From the NCBI RefSeq assembly GCF_006438845.1, contig NZ_RCZJ01000003.1:92353-156352 (forward strand): a stretch of 64,000 nt of DNA, read 5' to 3'. The translations under genes were made by a program, and so were the position numbers. The notes beneath the pieces are model-generated. The model was given only the letters and a program-made list of their open reading frames with translations, searched no databases and was not told the origin of the DNA. Source of the DNA: Variovorax ginsengisoli (GTDB lineage: Bacteria; Pseudomonadota; Gammaproteobacteria; Burkholderiales; Burkholderiaceae_C). This document shows positions 17,188 to 25,604 of the stretch, in pieces (position 1 is the first letter of the stretch; the number at the start of each line of letters is the position of its first letter).

Positions 17188-17208
17188 ATCGTTCATTTTT
17201 TGAACGAT
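17188..17208. promoter_or_regulatory. Putative IclR operator, ATCGTTCA-N5-TGAACGAT
   Basis: Perfect inverted repeat with 8-bp arms around five T. It lies 18 nt upstream of the iclR start codon and about 95 nt upstream of the TRAP receptor start, in the divergent intergenic region, a placement typical of an autoregulatory operator. Confidence 0.65.
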
Positions 17209-17218
17209 ATCAGAAAGT

Positions 17219-17231
17219 TGAACGGCGTTCA
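17219..17231. promoter_or_regulatory. Second IclR-type palindrome, TGAACG-N1-CGTTCA
   Basis: Perfect 6-bp arms around one base, made of the same half-sites as the palindrome at 17188-17208 but in the opposite (outward) arrangement. The four half-sites within 42 nt suggest binding of a dimer of dimers. Confidence 0.5.
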
Positions 17232-17303
17232 CATTTCTGTCACCATGCGCCCGCTGACGCTCCCGATTGAGCCGGAGATGCAGCACCGATGGAGACAAAA
17301 GAC

Positions 17304-18344
17304 ATGGCAACGGCAATTCACACGACCGGGCGGCGCACGCTGCTCGCGGCAATCACCGGCATCGCGCTGCTCGGCGGCGCATGGCAGGCGCACGCACAGG
17401 CGCAAGACGTCAAGGAGCGGACGCTCCGCTTCGCATTCAGCCTGGCAAAGGACCATCCGCTCGGCACCGGCGCGCAAGTGTTCGCCGATGCGGTCGCGCA
17501 GAAGAGCGGCGGCAAGATGAAGGTCACGCTGTTCCCGAACGCCGTGCTCGGCAGCGACCCGCAGAACCTGTCGGCGATCCGCGGCGGCACGCTCGACTTC
17601 ACGTCGATGGCGACCGGCCTGGTGGCCTCCATCGACAAGCAGTTCGGGGTGTTTGACCTGCCCTTTCTCTTCAACAGCGCGCAGGAAGCCTTCGCCATCG
17701 TCGACGGGCCGGTCGGCACGCGCATGCTCGACGACCTGTCGAAGCACGGCGTGATCGGCCTTGGCATCTGGGACCTCGGCTTTCGCAACATGACCAACAG
17801 CAAGCGGCCCATCGCCAAGGCCGAAGACGTGGCAGGCCTGAAGATCCGCGTGATCGCCTCGCCGGTCTACATCGACCTGTTCAGCACGCTCGGCGCCAAC
17901 CCGGTGCCGATGACCTTCGGCGAGGTCTACGGCGCGCTCGAATCCCGCGCCATCGACGGGCAGGACAACCCGGTGGGCGTCATCGAGTCGGCCAAGTTCG
18001 CCGAAGTGCAGAAGTACCTCTCGCTCACCCGTCACGTCTACACCGGCATGCCTTTCATGATGAGCAAGAAGACGTGGGACGGCATGTCGGAGGCCGAGCG
18101 CAAGATCATCCGCGAGGCGGCCGACGAAGCCAAGCAGGCAGAACGCAAGGTCAGTCTTGCCAAAGAAGGCCAGGCCATCGACGGACTGCGCAAGACGATG
18201 CAGGTCAACGAGGTGAGCCCGGCCGAACTCGCCCGCCTGCGGCAAAAGGTGCAGCCGGTGGTCGACAAGTTCGCGCGCGAGGCCGGCGAAGCGGTATCCA
18301 AGCAGGTCGCCGACGAACTCGCGCGCCTGCGCGCCGCCAAGTAG
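17304..18344 (+). CDS. TRAP transporter substrate-binding protein (DctP family)
   Basis: 346 aa periplasmic receptor. Signal peptide about residues 1-31 (TLLAAITGIALLGGAWQAHAQ). The mature region shows the DctP pattern: LRFAFSLAKDHPLGTGAQVF, MTNSKRPIAKAEDVAGLKIR with the conserved substrate Arg, FGEVYGALESRAIDGQDNP and PFMMSKKTWDGMSEAE. It binds carboxylates such as C4-dicarboxylates or sugar acids. The start at 17304 has GGAG at a 9-nt spacing; an ATG at 17289 is the alternative. No DctQ or DctM membrane subunits are in the window, so it is an orphan receptor. Divergent from iclR and next to the CoA-transferase operon, so its ligand is probably the pathway substrate. Confidence 0.88.
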   Translation: MATAIHTTGRRTLLAAITGIALLGGAWQAHAQAQDVKERTLRFAFSLAKDHPLGTGAQVFADAVAQKSGGKMKVTLFPNAVLGSDPQNLSAIRGGTLDFTSMATGLVASIDKQFGVFDLPFLFNSAQEAFAIVDGPVGTRMLDDLSKHGVIGLGIWDLGFRNMTNSKRPIAKAEDVAGLKIRVIASPVYIDLFSTLGANPVPMTFGEVYGALESRAIDGQDNPVGVIESAKFAEVQKYLSLTRHVYTGMPFMMSKKTWDGMSEAERKIIREAADEAKQAERKVSLAKEGQAIDGLRKTMQVNEVSPAELARLRQKVQPVVDKFAREAGEAVSKQVADELARLRAAK

Positions 18345-18351
18345 GTACCGC

Positions 18352-19032
18352 ATGGCATTGATGGGACAGGCCGCCTTGGCCATGTGGTGGAACATCGCGC
18401 CCGAGGTGCGGGCCGACTTCGAGGACTGGCACGCGCACGAGCACTTCCCCGAACGGATGGGCATCCCGGGCTTCCACCGCGGCACGCGCTGGCGGGCCGT
18501 CGAGGGCGACGGCATGTTCGTGATGTACGAGATGCGTGCGTTCGACGTTCTCTCGTCACCCGCCTATGTCGCACGGCTCAACGCACCCACGCCGTGGTCG
18601 ACGCGGCTGATGCCGCACCACCGCGACATGGTTCGCAGCCAATGCCGCGTGCTCGCCTCGCGCGGCGGCGGCGTGGCGCGGCATGCGCTCACCGTGCGGC
18701 TGTCGCCGGCACCGGGTGGCGACGAGGCCCTGCGCGCCTTCTGCCGAACGACGATCGACACGCTGGCGATGCGCCCCGGCCTCACGGGCGCTCACCTGCT
18801 GCAGCACGAGATGCCGGCCATGCAGGCGACGACCGAGCAGAAGATCCGCGGCAATGCCGACGGGTGGGCCGACTGGGTGCTGGTGGTGTGCGGCTACGAC
18901 CTGGACGTGCTGCAGGCCGTGAGTGACAACGAACTGTCCGGTGCCACCCTGATGCGCCACGGCGCCGCGACGTCAGACGTGCGCGGCCTTTACGGTCTCG
19001 CCGTCTCCGCGACGGCCAGCGACGTGATCTAG
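18352..19032 (+). CDS. Duplicated dimeric-barrel (EthD-like) protein
   Basis: 226 aa, 7 nt after the TRAP receptor gene. The first half (AMWWNIAPEVRADFEDWHAH, EHFPERMGIPGFHRGTRW, MFVMYEM) resembles the 107-aa protein at 15484, with the same D-W/Y...H-P...PG spacing. The second half (from about residue 110, ALTVRLSPAPG, RPGLTGAHLL, WVLVVCGYD) looks like a second ferredoxin-like unit, so the protein is probably an internal two-domain repeat. I do not recognise a characterised relative. Function unknown, presumably in the same catabolic pathway. Confidence 0.72.
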   Translation: MALMGQAALAMWWNIAPEVRADFEDWHAHEHFPERMGIPGFHRGTRWRAVEGDGMFVMYEMRAFDVLSSPAYVARLNAPTPWSTRLMPHHRDMVRSQCRVLASRGGGVARHALTVRLSPAPGGDEALRAFCRTTIDTLAMRPGLTGAHLLQHEMPAMQATTEQKIRGNADGWADWVLVVCGYDLDVLQAVSDNELSGATLMRHGAATSDVRGLYGLAVSATASDVI

Positions 19033-19166
19033 CGCCTCGGCGGACGCATTGCCGGCCGTATCGGTCGGTGGGGCCATGCGACGCGCCGGCCCAGCCGGCG
19101 CCGCGCTGCGGCTAAGCTCCCGCGCATTGCCGCAAGGCGCCTTTCGCGTTTTCACGCCGCTTTTCC

Positions 19167-20264
19167 ATGACTGCCACGCACCGGCGCCTCCTGGCCTGGC
19201 TCTTCACTGCAACGACCTGCCTCGTGGCCGCCGGCTGCGCCACCGGGGCCGATTGCGATGCGCGCTACGCCGCCTCGGCGCAGAGCGACGGCGACTGCGG
19301 CTTCCGCAACATGGCCAACCCGCAGGCACTGCCGTCGCAAAGCGGCTGGAAGATCTGGACGCGCTTCTTCACCGCGGACAAGACCGGCACGGTGCCGGTC
19401 GACGCGATTCCCGTGCGCAAGCTCGACCGGGCGTCGCTCGATGCGCTCGACAACGGCGCCAACCATGTGGTGCGGCTGGGTCACTCGTCGCACCTGCTGA
19501 AGCTCAAGGGCAAGTACTGGCTGATCGACCCGGTGTTCGCGGAGCGCGCATCGCCGGTCGGATGGGCCGGGCCCAAGCGCTTTCATGCGCCGCCACTCAC
19601 GCTGGCCGAACTGCCGCCGATCGAAGGCCTGATCCTGTCGCACGACCATTACGACCACCTCGACCTGGCGGCCATCGACGTGCTGCGCGCGCAAGTCGCG
19701 CGCTACTTCGTGCCGCTGGGTGTGGGCAAGCGCTTGCGCGACGCCGGCGTGGCGGCGGACCACGTGGAGGAATTCGATTGGTGGCAACAGGGCCGCCATG
19801 GCGACGTGCAGCTGACCGCCACGCCGTCGCAGCACTTCTCGGGCCGCACCCTGTGGGACCGCGACCGCACGCTGTGGGCGTCGTGGGTGATCGAGAGCGG
19901 CGGCGAGCGCATCTTCTACAGCGGCGACTCGGGCTACTTCCCCGGCTTCGCGCAGATCGGCGAGCGCTTCGGCGGCTTCGACCTGGCGCTCATGGAAAAC
20001 GGCGCCTACGACACCTACTGGCCGTCGGTGCACATGACGCCCGAAGAAACCGTCAAGGCCTTCGGGGACCTGCGCGGCAAGCTGCTCTTCCTGGTGCACA
20101 ACAGCACCTTCGATCTCGCCTTCCACACCTGGCGAGACCCGCTCGACCGCGTTGCGGCGATCACCGCGCGCGAGAAGATCCCGCTGGCCACGCCAGAGAT
20201 CGGCGAGGTGCTGACCATCGGCAAGTCGCGCGAGAACGTGCTGTGGTGGAAAGGGCTGCGTTGA
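19167..20264 (+). CDS. Metallo-beta-lactamase-fold lipoprotein (UlaG/NAPE-PLD-like)
   Basis: 365 aa. A lipoprotein signal ends at C24 (LVAAGC). The metal site is complete: H159-x-H161-x-D163-H164 in LSHDHYDHLD, then HFSGR, SGDSGYF and LVHNSTFD. The order and WASWVIESGG match the family that includes N-acylphosphatidylethanolamine phospholipase D and UlaG-type lactonases. It is probably an outer-membrane or periplasm-anchored hydrolase with a lipid-like or phosphodiester substrate; exact reaction unknown. It is followed 20 nt later by the RlmN-like gene, with no obvious link in function. Confidence 0.85.
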   Translation: MTATHRRLLAWLFTATTCLVAAGCATGADCDARYAASAQSDGDCGFRNMANPQALPSQSGWKIWTRFFTADKTGTVPVDAIPVRKLDRASLDALDNGANHVVRLGHSSHLLKLKGKYWLIDPVFAERASPVGWAGPKRFHAPPLTLAELPPIEGLILSHDHYDHLDLAAIDVLRAQVARYFVPLGVGKRLRDAGVAADHVEEFDWWQQGRHGDVQLTATPSQHFSGRTLWDRDRTLWASWVIESGGERIFYSGDSGYFPGFAQIGERFGGFDLALMENGAYDTYWPSVHMTPEETVKAFGDLRGKLLFLVHNSTFDLAFHTWRDPLDRVAAITAREKIPLATPEIGEVLTIGKSRENVLWWKGLR

Positions 20265-20284
20265 ACGAACGCTCGCGTCCCCTC

Positions 20285-21334
20285 ATGCGCATCCACGAAC
20301 TGAAACAACGCCTCCGCGATGCGGGCGCGGGCGCCAGCCACGAACAGCGGATCCTGCGGCTCTGGTCGCACGCGCTGCCGCGCGACAGCGGTCGGCGCCT
20401 GCCACACAGCTTCTTCCCGGCGTCGCTGATGGCGGCCTTGCCGTCCATCGAGGCCGAGTTGGAAGGGCTGGCGCGCATCCAGGCCGTCCACCCGGGCGCC
20501 GACGGTTCGGAGCGCCTGCTCGTCGCACTGGCGGACGGCCAGACGGTGGAAAGCGTGCTGCTGCCGCGCGACGGCCTGTGCGTGTCGTCACAGGTCGGGT
20601 GCGCCGTCGGCTGCCGCTTCTGCATGACAGGGCGTGACGGGCTGCTGCGCCAGGTGCAGAGCGCCGAGATCATCGCGCAGGTGGCGCTGGCGCGCCGGCG
20701 CCGGCCGGTGCGCAAGGTGGTGTTCATGGGCATGGGCGAACCGGCCCACAATCTGGACAACGTGATGGAGGCGATCGAACTGCTCGGCACGGTCGGCAAC
20801 ATCGGCCACAAGAACATCGTGTTCTCCACGGTGGGCGACCCGCGCGCGTTCGAGCGGCTGCACCGCGAACGCATCAAGCCGGCGCTGGCGCTCTCGCTCC
20901 ACACGACGAAGGCGGCGCTGCGCCGGGAGCTGCTGCCCCGTGCGCCGGCCATGACGCCGGAAGAGGTCGTGGGCGAAGGCGAGCGCTACGCCCGGACCAC
21001 CGGCTACCCGATCCAGTACCAGTGGACGTTGCTGGACGGCGTCAACGATGGCGACGACGAGATCGAAGGCATCGTGCGGTTGCTGTCGGGGAAGTACGGC
21101 GTGTTGAACATCATCCCGTTCAACGCGGTGGATGGCGTGGGGTTCAGCCGGCCATCGTGGGAGCGCTGCGAAGCGCTCGCGCGCACGCTGCATCGGCGGG
21201 GCATCCTGACCAAGCTTCGCGACTCGGCCGGCCAGGATGTCGACGGCGGCTGCGGCCAGTTGAGGGCACGCGCCGCCGCGGCGCGGACAGCGGTCGATTC
21301 CCGGCCGATCCGATGGGCCACGCCCATGCGCTGA
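20285..21334 (+). CDS. RlmN-like radical SAM RNA methyltransferase (second copy)
   Basis: 349 aa, shorter than true RlmN (the canonical gene is at 53849). It has the RlmN/Cfr core: C99 (methyl-carrying Cys in GLCVSSQVGC), the cluster C106-x3-C110-x2-C113, the SAM motif FMGMGEPAHNLDNVMEA, and the second catalytic Cys C323 in DVDGGCGQL. Its N-terminal domain is different from that of RlmN (no DQLFRW-type helix), so the RNA substrate may be different. Start at 20285; a TTG at 20261 overlapping the previous gene is possible. Candidate functions are a tRNA or rRNA adenine C2/C8 methylation. Confidence 0.84.
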   Translation: MRIHELKQRLRDAGAGASHEQRILRLWSHALPRDSGRRLPHSFFPASLMAALPSIEAELEGLARIQAVHPGADGSERLLVALADGQTVESVLLPRDGLCVSSQVGCAVGCRFCMTGRDGLLRQVQSAEIIAQVALARRRRPVRKVVFMGMGEPAHNLDNVMEAIELLGTVGNIGHKNIVFSTVGDPRAFERLHRERIKPALALSLHTTKAALRRELLPRAPAMTPEEVVGEGERYARTTGYPIQYQWTLLDGVNDGDDEIEGIVRLLSGKYGVLNIIPFNAVDGVGFSRPSWERCEALARTLHRRGILTKLRDSAGQDVDGGCGQLRARAAAARTAVDSRPIRWATPMR

Positions 21335-21343
21335 ACGCGTGCG

Positions 21344-22495
21344 TCAAGAAGGCGACCGGCTCGGCGGCGCAGCGGGCGGCACGACCTGCTTGCCGCGTTC
21401 CTCCCAGCGCAGTACCGCCCGCGCGACACCGTAGAGGCCGACGAACACCGCGCCGAGGATCAGCAGGTCTGCGCCGTACGGCAGCGCAGCGTAGCCACCT
21501 CCGGTGAGGGACATCACCACGAACACGGCGACCAGGTGTGCGCAGAACACCGGCAGCGACGCCGAGCCCATGTCCTCCAGCCAGCGCGGACGCGGCAGGC
21601 GATGCAGCAGCGGCGGACCGAAGCGGATCGCCACGATGCCGAGCGCCGCGAGGTTGAGCAGGCGCAGCGGGCCGAGCCGCCACTTGTCGAACAGCAGGTT
21701 GAGGCCGGGGTCTTCGCCGAACGGTGCCTGCCCGCCGGCGCCGAAATGCCGCCAAGCCAGGCAGCCGGCAGCCACCAGCACCGCGCTGGTCACAGTCCAT
21801 TTCGGGAACACGAAGGGCCGCGCGTCGGGCGCGTTGCGACTGGCGCCCATCCACATGCCGAAGAACCAGAGGAACTGCCACGAGAAGGTATCGAAGGAAC
21901 CGGTCTCGTTGTAGGGCACTGGAATGTGAAGCAGCGGGCTCAACACTTCGTACAACCAGTGCGTGGTGCCGAACTGCGATGCCGCCCACAGCGTCGCGCT
22001 CATCGCCATCGGCCAATGCCAGCCGCGGCGCATCGCAAAGGCGATCACCCAGGGACTCAACAGCATGAACAGCACGTACATCGGCAGGATGTCGAGCAGC
22101 GCGGGCTGGTAGACCAGCAGCAGCGAGAACATCAGCGCATCGTGCGGGCTCGCGAGGTAGTACTTGACCAGGTCCTTGACTGCCGGCTGGTCGAGCTTGA
22201 GGCCGACGGCCGTGATGATCGTGAAGAGAAACAGCAGCAGTGCTGCCTGGCTGAAGTAGATCTTCAAGGCACGCCGCCAGAAGGCGGTGCGCATGACGTC
22301 CACCCCCTTCTGGTAGCCGATGCGGCTGTACACCAGGCCCGACACAAAGGCCGACAGCAGGACGAAGCCTTCTGCCGCCGACACGAAGCCGAAGGGCTGG
22401 CCGACCGGATCGGTCAAGCGCGAAGGCACGTGGGTGATGGTCATCAGCACGAGCATCAGCCCGCGCGCTGCATCGAGTTCCCAGAGCCGCTTCAT
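21344..22495 (-). CDS. OpgC-domain membrane protein
   Basis: 383 aa polytopic protein of about ten membrane helices. It begins RLWELDAARGLMLVLMTITH with the acyltransferase-3-like ELDAARGL start used by OpgC, then FVSAAEGFVLLSAFVSGLVY, KYYLASPHDALMFSLL and LPMYVLFMLLSPWVI. OpgC succinylates osmoregulated periplasmic glucans. No opgG or opgH is near, so the acceptor could be another glycan. The start at 22495 is set by conserved MKRLWELD. Convergent with the RlmN-like gene, which ends 10 nt away. Confidence 0.84.
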   Translation of the reverse strand: MKRLWELDAARGLMLVLMTITHVPSRLTDPVGQPFGFVSAAEGFVLLSAFVSGLVYSRIGYQKGVDVMRTAFWRRALKIYFSQAALLLFLFTIITAVGLKLDQPAVKDLVKYYLASPHDALMFSLLLVYQPALLDILPMYVLFMLLSPWVIAFAMRRGWHWPMAMSATLWAASQFGTTHWLYEVLSPLLHIPVPYNETGSFDTFSWQFLWFFGMWMGASRNAPDARPFVFPKWTVTSAVLVAAGCLAWRHFGAGGQAPFGEDPGLNLLFDKWRLGPLRLLNLAALGIVAIRFGPPLLHRLPRPRWLEDMGSASLPVFCAHLVAVFVVMSLTGGGYAALPYGADLLILGAVFVGLYGVARAVLRWEERGKQVVPPAAPPSRSPS

Positions 22496-22573
22496 CGGCC
22501 TGGCGCCGCGTCGGCACACCGCCGAACCCACACCGAACCGATACGGACGCCGGTCACGCCCGCCTCCACCGAC

Positions 22574-22891
22574 TCAGCCCTCGTCGGGGCGCGAGGGGAT
22601 GTCGCCCAGCGCTTCGTCGTTGCGCACGTCGCGTGCAGCCTTCATCAGGCCGATCGACAGACCGTCGCCCTGCCCCGCAAAGCCTTTGGCAATGCCTTCG
22701 AGCGCCTGCGACAACGGAAGGTCGCCGTCGTCGGCGGCGTCCATGCTGATGTTGAGAATGCGCGCCGCCATTTGCCGGTAAGTCACCACGCTCGACTTCT
22801 CGAGCAGTGCCACCAGATCAAGGTACAGCGCCAGGTTCAGGTCGAATGCCAGTCGCGACGTCACTTCGAGGTTTTCTTCATTCTTGTTCAT
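22574..22891 (-). CDS. Hypothetical protein, 105 aa
   Basis: Acidic, mostly helical small protein (EVTSRLAFDLNLALYLDLVA, LLEKSSVVTYRQMAARILN) with a charged C-terminus. No signal peptide, membrane segment or known motif. Codon use is normal for the genome and it is on the same strand as the parE-slt-parC group, 95 nt after the small membrane protein. Function unknown. Confidence 0.65.
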   Translation of the reverse strand: MNKNEENLEVTSRLAFDLNLALYLDLVALLEKSSVVTYRQMAARILNISMDAADDGDLPLSQALEGIAKGFAGQGDGLSIGLMKAARDVRNDEALGDIPSRPDEG

Positions 22892-22986
22892 GGTGTGCTG
22901 TGCTCCTGCTGCTGACCTCGATTATTGCCACGCCGTGCGACGGTGGCACGTCAGAGAGTTGCCACACCTTGTCGCCGGCGACACCC

Positions 22987-23181
22987 TCATTTGCGCTCGC
23001 CGCGCTCACGCGCGCGTCGCACCTGACGGCTTTGCGTGGCGTGCGCAGCGGCACGTTCCTTGGCCTGCCGCTTTGCTGCACGGCCTTTGCGCAGATGGCG
23101 ACCGAGCACATAGCTGCCGATGCCCGTGACCACCGCGAGCACGAGGCCGACGGCGCTGAAATCGATGTTGCCCATGCTCAT
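22987..23181 (-). CDS. Small membrane protein downstream of parC, 64 aa
   Basis: Single N-terminal membrane helix (about residues 8-27, [19 protein letters not shown]) followed by a very basic tail rich in Arg, Lys and Ala that should lie in the cytoplasm. The ATG at 23181 overlaps the parC stop by 4 nt (ATGA), so it is probably translationally coupled to parC. Not recognised; a membrane anchor for nucleic acid or the topoisomerase is speculation. Confidence 0.6.
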   Translation of the reverse strand: MSMGNIDFSAVGLVLAVVTGIGSYVLGRHLRKGRAAKRQAKERAAAHATQSRQVRRARERGERK

Positions 23182-25571
23182 TGCACCCGCACGATGCCGC
23201 TCGGCTTGAACCCGAGGTCGGCCGCCTTGCCCTTGCGGCCGCGACCCGCCTTGGCGTTGTTCAACGAACGAATCTCGAGCGTCTCGTCGCGCTCCTTGCC
23301 GCCGCGGCCGATGCCTTCGATCTTCACGCTGCGCGTGTAGGCAGCGGCCCCCGCGAGCGTGTCCTTGGGTTCGAGATCGATCAGCGTGAGTCCCCGCCCG
23401 CCCTTGGGCAGCGACTTGAGCTCGGCGATCTCGAAGGTCAGGATGCGTCCACCGGTCGACGCGCACGCCACGTGCGTCGCCGCCAACAAGGGCTCGGTAC
23501 CGCTCGCGCCGCCGACCAGCGAAGGCCGGCAGAGCTGCTCGCCTTCTCCCACGTCGATGAACGCCTTGCCGCCGCGCTGGCGCGACATCATGTTCTCGAC
23601 GCTGGCGATAAAGCCGTAGCCGCCGCTGTTCGACAGCAGCAGCTGTGCGCCCACGGGCCCGGCGAAGTAGTGCGCCACGTGCGTGCCGCTGTCGAGCTCG
23701 ATCAGCGTGGTCACCGGCTGACCGTCGCCGCGCCCGCCGGGTAGCGACGCCACCGGCACGGTGTACACGCGCACGCCCTTGTCCTTGGCCGTGCCGAACA
23801 CCAGCAGGGTGTCGACCGTGCGGCACTCGAAGGCGCCGTATAGCGTGTCGCCCGACTTGAAGCTGTACTCGACCGGCACCGCACCGGGTGCCGCACCAGC
23901 CTTCTCGCTGGCCCAGCCTTTCTGCGCGCGGACCCATCCCTTGGCCGACACGATGACGGTGACCGGTTCGTCGATCACCTTGACCTCGGCCACCGCGCGC
24001 TTCTCCGCCTGGATCAGCGTGCGGCGCGCGTCTTCGAAGGTCTTGGCGTCGGACTCGATTTCCTTCACCAGCAAGCGGCGCAATGCAGCCGGACTGCCGA
24101 GGATGTCCTCGAGTTTCTTCTGCTCTTCGCGCAGGCCCTTGAGCTCCTGCTCGATCTTGATGGCTTCGAGCCGGGCGAGCTGGCGCAGGCGGATTTCCAG
24201 GATGTCCTCGGCCTGCCGCTCGCTCAGGTTGAAGCGGGCGATGAGTGCGGCCTTCGGGTCTTCGGCGGCGCGGATGATGGCGATCACCTCGTCGATATTC
24301 AGCAACACCAGCTGCCGGCCCTCGAGGATGTGCATGCGGTCCTGCACCTTGCCCAGCCGATGCTTGGAGCGCTTCTCGACGGTGATCTCGCGGAACGCGA
24401 TCCACTCGTTGAGCATCTGCCGCAGCGACTTCTGCACCGGCTTGCCGTCGATGCCGACCATCGTCAGGTTGATCGACGACGAGCTCTCCAGCGACGTCTG
24501 CGCGAGCAGCGTGGTGATGAATTCTTCCTGGCTGATGCGCGAGGTCTTGGGCTCGAACACCAGACGCACCGCGGCGTCCTTGCTCGACTCGTCGCGCACC
24601 ACGTCGAGCACCGACAGGATGGCCGCCTTGACCTGCACCTGGTCGGTCGACAGCGCCTTCTTGCCGGCCTTGATCTTCGGGTTGGTGAGTTCCTCGATCT
24701 CTTCGAGCACCTTCTGCGTGCTGACGCCCGGCGGCAGCTCGTTGACCACCAGCTGCCACTGGCCACGCGCCAGCTCTTCGATCTTCCAGCGCGCGCGCAC
24801 CTTGAGCGAGCCGCGACCGGTGCGATAGGCCTCGGCGATGTCGTTGGCACTGCTGATGATCTGAGCGCCGCCCGGGTAGTCGGGGCCGGGCACGATCTGC
24901 AGCAGCTCTTCGTCGCTCAGCTTGCCGTTGGTCTTGATGAGCGCCACGCAGGCGTCGGCGATTTCGCGCAGGTTGTGGCTCGGGATCTCGGTGGCCAGGC
25001 CGACCGCGATGCCGCTCGCGCCGTTGAGCAGCACGAAGGGCAGGCGCGCCGGCAGCAGGCGCGGCTCCTCGGTGCTGCCGTCGTAGTTGGGAATGAAGTC
25101 GACCGTGCCTTCGTCGATCTCGTCGAGCAGCAGGCTGGTGATGCGGGCGAGCCGCGCCTCGGTATAGCGCATCGCCGCCGCGCCGTCGCCGTCGCGGCTG
25201 CCGAAGTTGCCCTGGCCGTCGACCAGCGGATAGCGCTGCGAGAAATCCTGCGCCATGCGCACCAGCGCGTCGTAGGCGGCCTGGTCGCTGTGCGGGTGGA
25301 AGCGGCCGAGCACATCGCCCACCACGCGGGCGCTCTTGACCGGCTTGGCGCCGACGGTGCCGTTGGTGCCGCCAAAGCCCAGGCCCATGCGTGACATCGA
25401 ATAGAGGATGCGGCGCTGCACCGGCTTCTGGCCGTCGCTCACGTCGGGCAGTGCACGACCCTTGACCACGCTGAGCGCGTATTCGAGGTAGGCGGTCTGC
25501 GCGTAGTCGGCCAACGTCAGCGCGTTGGGGTCTTCGGGGCTCTGGAGGTCGAGCGTGGGTTGGTCGTCCAT
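23178..25571 (-). CDS. parC: DNA topoisomerase IV subunit A
   Basis: 797 aa. Decatenates replicated chromosomes together with ParE. The catalytic tyrosine is Y136 in [10 protein letters not shown]; the N-terminal winged-helix region has [15 protein letters not shown] and the tower/coiled-coil region [20 protein letters not shown]. The C-terminal part (from about residue 500) has beta-pinwheel-like repeats. In the quinolone region, HPHSDQAAY places Gln at the position equivalent to Ser80 of the E. coli protein and Ser at Gly78. ParE is encoded upstream with a transglycosylase gene between, on the same strand. Confidence 0.96.
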   Translation of the reverse strand: MDDQPTLDLQSPEDPNALTLADYAQTAYLEYALSVVKGRALPDVSDGQKPVQRRILYSMSRMGLGFGGTNGTVGAKPVKSARVVGDVLGRFHPHSDQAAYDALVRMAQDFSQRYPLVDGQGNFGSRDGDGAAAMRYTEARLARITSLLLDEIDEGTVDFIPNYDGSTEEPRLLPARLPFVLLNGASGIAVGLATEIPSHNLREIADACVALIKTNGKLSDEELLQIVPGPDYPGGAQIISSANDIAEAYRTGRGSLKVRARWKIEELARGQWQLVVNELPPGVSTQKVLEEIEELTNPKIKAGKKALSTDQVQVKAAILSVLDVVRDESSKDAAVRLVFEPKTSRISQEEFITTLLAQTSLESSSSINLTMVGIDGKPVQKSLRQMLNEWIAFREITVEKRSKHRLGKVQDRMHILEGRQLVLLNIDEVIAIIRAAEDPKAALIARFNLSERQAEDILEIRLRQLARLEAIKIEQELKGLREEQKKLEDILGSPAALRRLLVKEIESDAKTFEDARRTLIQAEKRAVAEVKVIDEPVTVIVSAKGWVRAQKGWASEKAGAAPGAVPVEYSFKSGDTLYGAFECRTVDTLLVFGTAKDKGVRVYTVPVASLPGGRGDGQPVTTLIELDSGTHVAHYFAGPVGAQLLLSNSGGYGFIASVENMMSRQRGGKAFIDVGEGEQLCRPSLVGGASGTEPLLAATHVACASTGGRILTFEIAELKSLPKGGRGLTLIDLEPKDTLAGAAAYTRSVKIEGIGRGGKERDETLEIRSLNNAKAGRGRKGKAADLGFKPSGIVRVQ

Positions 25572-25604
25572 GTCTTGTGGCTTCTCTGACTCTGTCAGTC
25601 GGTT

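Noticed and set aside
21144..22517. Long minus-strand frame over the OpgC-like gene, and similar frames over many genes
   Set aside because: Composition (Arg/Ala-rich, no domain pattern) is that of alternative-frame shadows; the real gene in the other frame has conserved membrane helices.
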